NCBI RefSeq assembly: GCF_900128995.1
Contig: NZ_FQUE01000003.1
Span: forward strand, 62,001-126,000
Origin: Loktanella atrilutea
Lineage (GTDB): Bacteria > Pseudomonadota > Alphaproteobacteria > Rhodobacterales > Rhodobacteraceae
Direction: 5' to 3'
DNA length: 64,000 nucleotides
Below, piece after piece: positions 61,388 to 64,000 of the stretch (positions are counted from its first letter, which is position 1; the number at the start of each line of letters is the position of its first letter). A program made the translations under genes and the position numbers. A model generated the notes under the pieces. The model had not been told where the DNA came from and ran no database searches. It worked only from the letters and a program-made list of their open reading frames with translations.

Positions 61388-61543
61388 GGTCTCACTTTCT
61401 CCGTAATTGCGGGGTACACACTGAATTGATTGAAAATCAGCCCTTTCCGCCGTTATGGTGCCGTGTCAGGCGAACGGCAAGATTTTCGTTTCAGGGTCGC
61501 GACAGGTTTGCGGTTTTCGGGTCAGACGACAGGACGACGACAG

Positions 61544-62365
61544 ATGTTTCAGGTTCAGACCCGCAAGTCGCACTCCCGCACCGCGCTGGGAATGCTGGAA
61601 TTGATCTACCACAGCGCTGTCCGCGACATCCGCAAGTCGCACCGCAATCCGCTGATGGGTCTTGTGCTGAACGTCTTCCAGTCCGTGCTGATGATCGCTT
61701 CGTTCTATGCCATGTTCGCGCTGCTGGGCATGCGCGGTGCCGCGGTGCGGGGCGATTACCTTCTGTACATCATGTCGGGTATCTTCCTCTACATGGCGCA
61801 TACAAAGGCGATGAGCGCCGTCGTCGGGTCCGAGGGGCCCGCCTCTGCCATGATGCAGCACGCCCCGATGAGCACAGCAATCTCGATCTGCGCCTCGGCG
61901 CTGTCCTCGCTTTACCTGCAGTTCCTGTCGATCACCGTCGTGCTGTTCATTTACCATGTCACCTACAAGCCCGTGGTGATCGAAAATCCCATCGGCGCCA
62001 TGGAGATGCTGATGATCGCGTGGTTTTCAGGGGTTGCGATCGGCACGGTATTCCTTGCGATCAAGCCCTGGGCGCCAGAGGTCGCGCGCATGGGCAGTTC
62101 GATCTATGGCCGGGTCAATATGATCGCATCGGGCAAGATGTTCCTTGCCAACACGCTGTCTGCGTCGATGCTGGCGATCTTCGACTGGAATCCGCTGTTT
62201 CACTGCATCGACCAGCTGCGCGGCGACGTGTTCCTGAACTACAATCCGCATTTCAGCTCTCCGACCTACCCGCTTTATGTTGCAATCGTGATTTTGATGC
62301 TGGGTCTGCTGGGCGAGTTCTATACCCGCCGTCGCGCATCGGTAAGCTGGGGCGCAGCCAACTGA
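61544..62365 (+). CDS. ABC-2 type polysaccharide export permease (KpsM-like)
   Basis: A 273-residue inner-membrane permease with six helices. HSAVRDIRKSHRNPLMGLVLNVFQSVLMI opens it and FYTRRRASVSWG closes it, resembling KpsM/Wzm-type subunits for capsule or O-antigen. The cognate ATPase (KpsT-like) is not in the window. The ATG at 61544 is chosen because AGGA lies upstream and the preceding 38 residues are unlike any permease. The 156-bp region shared with cysQ must hold the operon promoters. Confidence 0.8.
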   Translation: MFQVQTRKSHSRTALGMLELIYHSAVRDIRKSHRNPLMGLVLNVFQSVLMIASFYAMFALLGMRGAAVRGDYLLYIMSGIFLYMAHTKAMSAVVGSEGPASAMMQHAPMSTAISICASALSSLYLQFLSITVVLFIYHVTYKPVVIENPIGAMEMLMIAWFSGVAIGTVFLAIKPWAPEVARMGSSIYGRVNMIASGKMFLANTLSASMLAIFDWNPLFHCIDQLRGDVFLNYNPHFSSPTYPLYVAIVILMLGLLGEFYTRRRASVSWGAAN

Positions 62366-62433
62366 TATACAGGCACGCCTGCGCCTGCGCCGGTCGCTGC
62401 CCGGAATTTACGCAATCTGGCCGGCGTGGGCTG

Positions 62434-62462
62434 TTGCAGGCTTCAGACCCCCTCCCTATATA
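62434..62462 (+). promoter_or_regulatory. Candidate dnaK promoter (heat-shock type)
   Basis: TTGCAG (62434-62439) and TATATA (62457-62462) are separated by 17 bp, with CCTCCC just before the -10. This resembles both vegetative and RpoH promoters of alphaproteobacteria (CTTG...CCTATAT). It lies 109 bp before dnaK. The remainder of the 205-bp gap shows no other clear site. Confidence 0.5.
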
Positions 62463-62570
62463 CGCCAGACAGCCGGACAGGCGCAGGTCTGTCCGCTTTC
62501 ATTCAAACGGGCGCAGGTGCCGCAACGGGTCTGCGCCTCTCACATCGCCTGACGTACAAGGGATCTGAAT

Positions 62571-64000
62571 ATGGCCAAGATTATCGGTATCGACCTCGGA
62601 ACGACCAACTCCTGCGTTGCCATCATGGATGGCAGCAAACCGCGCGTGATCGAAAACAGCGAAGGTGCCCGCACCACGCCGTCGATCGTCGCCTTCACGG
62701 ATGACGAGCGCCTTGTGGGCCAGCCGGCGAAACGCCAGGCCGTCACCAACCCCGAAAACACCATCTTCGCCGTCAAGCGTCTGATCGGCCGTCGCTTCGA
62801 CGATCCGCAACTGGCGAAGGACAAGAAGAACATGCCCTTCTCCGTCGTGAACGGCGGCAACGGCGACGCCTGGGTCGAAGCCAAGGGCGACAAGTATTCT
62901 CCCAGCCAGATTTCCGCCTTCATCCTCGGCAAGATGAAGGAAACCGCTGAATCCTATCTGGGCGAGGAAGTGACGCAGGCCGTCATCACCGTGCCCGCCT
63001 ACTTCAACGACGCCCAGCGTCAGGCCACCAAGGACGCCGGCAAGATCGCCGGTCTCGAAGTGCTGCGCATCATCAACGAGCCGACGGCGGCCGCCTTGGC
63101 CTATGGCCTCGACAAGAAGGATACCAAGACGATCGCGGTCTATGACCTCGGCGGCGGTACCTTCGACGTCACGATCCTGGAAATCGACGACGGTCTGTTC
63201 GAGGTGAAGTCGACCAACGGCGACACCTTTCTGGGTGGCGAAGACTTCGACATGCGCATCGTCAACTATCTGGCTGACGAATTCAAAAAGGAAAACCAGG
63301 TCGACCTGACCAAGGACAAGATGGCGCTGCAGCGTCTGAAGGAAGCCGCCGAGAAGGCCAAGATCGAGCTTTCGTCGTCCTCCTCGACCGAGATCAACCA
63401 GCCGTTCATCTCGATGGGGTCCAACGGCCAGCCGCTGCACATGGTGATGAAGCTGACCCGCGCCAAGCTGGAAAGCCTCGTCGGCGACCTGATCAAGAAC
63501 TCGATCAAGCCGTGCCAAGCCGCGCTGAAGGATGCCGGCCTGTCGGTCGGTGATATCGACGAGGTCGTCCTTGTCGGCGGCATGACCCGCATGCCCAAGG
63601 TCAAGGAAGAGGTAGCGAAGTTTTTCGGCAAGGAACCGCATCAGGGAGTGAACCCGGACGAGGTCGTGGCGTTGGGCGCTGCGATCCAGGCCGGCGTGCT
63701 GCAGGGTGATGTCAAGGACGTGGTGCTGCTGGACGTGACGCCGCTGTCGCTGGGTATCGAAACCCTCGGCGGTGTTTTCACCCGCCTGATCGATCGCAAC
63801 ACGACGATCCCGACGAAGAAGTCGCAGACCTTCTCAACCGCCGAAGACAACCAGAACGCCGTGACCCTGCGCGTCTTCCAGGGCGAGCGCGAGATGGCGG
63901 CCGACAACAAGATGCTTGGCCAGTTCAACCTCGAAGGCATTCCGCCGGCACCGCGCGGCATGCCGCAGATCGAGGTGACCTTCGACATCGACGCCAACGG
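62571..64000 (+). CDS. dnaK: Hsp70 chaperone DnaK (3' end beyond window)
   Basis: The first 476 residues of an Hsp70. The ATPase domain begins [59 protein letters not shown] and [13 protein letters not shown] are phosphate and hinge motifs. [12 protein letters not shown] follows, and the substrate domain begins at [14 protein letters not shown]. It folds nascent and stressed proteins with DnaJ and GrpE. The gene is intact as far as seen and runs off the window; dnaJ is expected next. Confidence 0.98.
   Translation, partial: MAKIIGIDLGTTNSCVAIMDGSKPRVIENSEGARTTPSIVAFTDDERLVGQPAKRQAVTNPENTIFAVKRLIGRRFDDPQLAKDKKNMPFSVVNGGNGDAWVEAKGDKYSPSQISAFILGKMKETAESYLGEEVTQAVITVPAYFNDAQRQATKDAGKIAGLEVLRIINEPTAAALAYGLDKKDTKTIAVYDLGGGTFDVTILEIDDGLFEVKSTNGDTFLGGEDFDMRIVNYLADEFKKENQVDLTKDKMALQRLKEAAEKAKIELSSSSSTEINQPFISMGSNGQPLHMVMKLTRAKLESLVGDLIKNSIKPCQAALKDAGLSVGDIDEVVLVGGMTRMPKVKEEVAKFFGKEPHQGVNPDEVVALGAAIQAGVLQGDVKDVVLLDVTPLSLGIETLGGVFTRLIDRNTTIPTKKSQTFSTAEDNQNAVTLRVFQGEREMAADNKMLGQFNLEGIPPAPRGMPQIEVTFDIDAN

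Overview
The window is a contiguous piece of a GC-rich alphaproteobacterial chromosome, almost certainly from the Rhodobacteraceae (Roseobacter group). The basis is the protein flavour of essentially every gene, long HPF followed by PtsN next to lptCAB, the PuuD / PuuE-UraD / AllA / AllE ureide set, and intergenic units ending in GTATTT of a kind I recall from other members of this family. The genes are mostly housekeeping and tightly packed (many ATGA, TGATG and GTGA overlaps). No prophage, insertion sequence or CRISPR array is visible.

Layout. 0-5.4 kb: GlsB-type protein, small membrane protein, dapD, LOG-family protein, DUF4396 protein, ribbon-helix-helix protein, rlmN, IalB-like secreted protein. 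5.6-11.6 kb: type-II asparaginase with xthA, then gpmI, an EnvC-like factor and ctpA. 11.7-17.1 kb: a VOC protein, homocysteine S-methyltransferase and free-methionine-sulfoxide reductase, a gamma-glutamyltransferase-family enzyme, a cytochrome c' and a dihaem cytochrome c, hspQ. 17.3-24.2 kb: lipoprotein transglycosylase, dps, lolA and a urate/ureide catabolic block (puuD, puuE-uraD fusion, allA, allE) that also carries a divergent GAPDH gene. 24.4-34.7 kb: ftsK, a DapC-like aminotransferase, amidase, a ubiquinone-type hydroxylase, Trm112-like protein, Lon-N-domain protein, CnoX-like thioredoxin, SGNH hydrolase, rlmH, rsfS. 34.9-38.7 kb: a trimeric autotransporter adhesin coupled to a small secreted protein, and an MscS channel. 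38.8-39.4 kb: gene-poor DNA with a broken reading frame. 39.4-46.1 kb: leuC-leuD, a membrane protein, an EEP-fold protein, leuB, a DMT exporter, tRNA-Pro. 46.3-52.2 kb: cardiolipin synthase and its EEP partner, RNase D, lptC-lptA-lptB, hpf, ptsN. 52.2-62.4 kb: an eight-gene minus-strand surface-polysaccharide operon (cysQ, kdsB, GT2, galU, GT4, GT2/92-like, GT14-like, two-part sulfotransferase) and a divergent KpsM-like ABC permease. From 62.6 kb: the start of dnaK.

How they work together. The polysaccharide operon is the most system-like part. It makes UDP-glucose (GalU) and CMP-Kdo (KdsB), has four glycosyltransferases, ends in a PAPS-type sulfotransferase, begins with the PAP phosphatase CysQ that would relieve product inhibition of sulfation, and faces an ABC export permease. 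This suggests a sulfated, possibly Kdo-linked, surface glycan. The ureide block takes urate through OHCU and allantoin and includes late ureidoglycine/ureidoglycolate steps; HIU hydrolase and allantoate amidohydrolase are not in the window. The allE-gap pair is flanked by inverted copies of an intergenic repeat, so an inversion may have split a once-colinear operon.

Function calls rest on motifs and recalled family resemblance; no database search was run.
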